Notes under the pieces: generated by a model
Seen by the model: only the letters and a program-made list of their open reading frames with translations
The model's database searches: none
What the model was told of the DNA's origin: nothing
Source: Omnitrophica bacterium GWA2_52_8
GTDB taxonomy: Bacteria; Omnitrophota; Omnitrophia; Omnitrophales; Aquincolibacteriaceae
Assembly: GCA_001804025.1 (NCBI GenBank)
Contig: MHFC01000056.1
Location: 7,313 to 14,091 of the forward strand
Direction of reading: 5' to 3'
Length of the DNA stretch: 6,779 nucleotides
Made by a program: the position numbers and the translations under genes
Part shown: positions 6,221 through 6,779 of the stretch, piece by piece
Layout: each line of letters begins with the position of its first letter
Numbering within the stretch: position 1 is the first letter of the stretch

Positions 6221-6779
6221 TCAGCGCACCAGCCGGTAAATCTCGATTCGCGGTCCGCTGCGGCTGCGCTTGCCAAGGTCAGCGGCGGTTAAAGGAAGTG
6301 CCGTAATCGCAATCGGGTCCGGCAGCCACAACGGGTCCGCTGCGCCGTATGGCGAAAAAACACTCAGCAGCTCCGCATTTTCCGCAAGACCGTCATAAAA
6401 ATCCTTCCAGGGCACATCGGCATGCACCCGCGAAACCACCAAGTATTGAATTCTTTGCTTTTGAATTTCGCCCCAGGCATACGGAAGCGCCGGCTCGGCA
6501 AAGAGAGGCTTCGTATCCGCAACCGCGGCCGCATCGTTCAAAAACCAGAGATCATAGCGCGAACTCGCCGTATCATTCGCCGCAGTCTTGATCAATGCCT
6601 CTAGTTTTTTCAATCGACCCGCGGATTTTACTCCTTCGCCGGAGATTGCATGCTTTTTTTCCTGAAGCTGTGCCAATGAGAACTTAAGCCTCGGCGTAAA
6701 AAAATCATAATCCAGCGCAATCGACGAACCACTCGCGATATTTTCTTGAATCCATTCGGCTGCCAGCGTCCGGGTATCC
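6221..6779 (-). CDS. ArnT/PMT-like membrane glycosyltransferase, C-terminal part (cut by right edge)
   Basis: The minus-strand frame is open from the right edge to TGA at 6223-6221, about 185 residues. The upstream part of the frame, before a TTG at 6676-6674, reads DTRTLAAEWIQENIASGSSI and then ALDYDFFTPRL, so the TTG is internal and not a start. The DTR..A..WI..NI..G..IALD pattern, followed by a soluble alpha/beta segment and a final basic IEIYRLVR, matches the periplasmic C-terminal domain of ArnT/PMT-type integral membrane glycosyltransferases (GT39/GT83-like). These transfer a sugar from polyprenyl phosphate to lipid A, protein or glycan. The many-helix N-terminal region with the catalytic loop lies outside the window, so acceptor and sugar are unknown. 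It faces the DPM1-like gene, whose product could be its donor. Confidence 0.7.
   Translation of the reverse strand, partial: DTRTLAAEWIQENIASGSSIALDYDFFTPRLKFSLAQLQEKKHAISGEGVKSAGRLKKLEALIKTAANDTASSRYDLWFLNDAAAVADTKPLFAEPALPYAWGEIQKQRIQYLVVSRVHADVPWKDFYDGLAENAELLSVFSPYGAADPLWLPDPIAITALPLTAADLGKRSRSGPRIEIYRLVR

Noticed and set aside
6674..6676. TTG as the start of a separate 151-codon minus-strand gene
   Set aside because: The frame stays open upstream to the window edge, and that upstream part carries the DTR..A..WI pattern of an ArnT/PMT-like C-terminal domain, so the TTG is an internal Leu codon.

Overview
The window looks like part of a cell-envelope glycan locus (LPS, O-antigen or another surface glycolipid or polysaccharide) from a bacterium. 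Every gene I can support is a glycosyltransferase, a lipid-linked glycan polymerase or ligase, a phospholipid-type transferase, or a radical SAM enzyme of the kind found in such loci. GC content is intermediate by eye, promoters are sigma70-like and genes are densely packed. The WaaE/KdtX-like, O-antigen-ligase-like and ArnT-like families suggest a Gram-negative-type envelope. I cannot name the taxon. An uncultivated lineage (for example Omnitrophota-like) is only a guess.

Layout from left to right. (1) Positions 1-84, minus strand: the first 28 codons of a family 2 glycosyltransferase that runs off the left edge, with a clear ribosome binding site and a good sigma70 promoter at 126-154. (2) Positions 304-2034, plus strand: a polytopic O-antigen ligase/polymerase-like protein, divergent from (1) across a 219-bp regulatory gap that also holds a small dyad just before its start codon. 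(3) Positions 5307 down to 2053, minus strand: a three-gene run of B12-binding radical SAM enzyme, WaaE/KdtX-like family 2 glycosyltransferase and CDP-alcohol phosphotransferase. The last two genes are 3 nt apart. The run is preceded by a strong promoter (TTGACA-18-TATAGT) at 5348-5377 and ends 18 bp from the convergent gene (2). (4) Positions 5438-6205, plus strand: a DPM1-like family 2 glycosyltransferase, divergent from (3), with no Shine-Dalgarno and a possible promoter almost touching its start codon. (5) Positions 6221-6779, minus strand: the C-terminal part of a large ArnT/PMT-like membrane glycosyltransferase, convergent with (4) and cut by the right edge.

A plausible shared role, by inference: DPM1-like enzymes load sugars onto polyprenyl phosphate, and the ArnT-like enzyme uses such a donor on the periplasmic side. 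The O-antigen-ligase-like protein polymerises or transfers lipid-linked glycan. The radical SAM / glycosyltransferase / CDP-alcohol phosphotransferase operon would build or decorate a glycolipid or add a phospho-alcohol group. The operon is the best candidate for undescribed chemistry. Its CDP-alcohol phosphotransferase has His where the fourth motif Asp is expected, and the DPM1-like enzyme has Gly in place of the first Asp of its metal site. I see no tRNA, rRNA, CRISPR, insertion sequence or convincing intrinsic terminator. There is no gene-free stretch longer than 300 bp.
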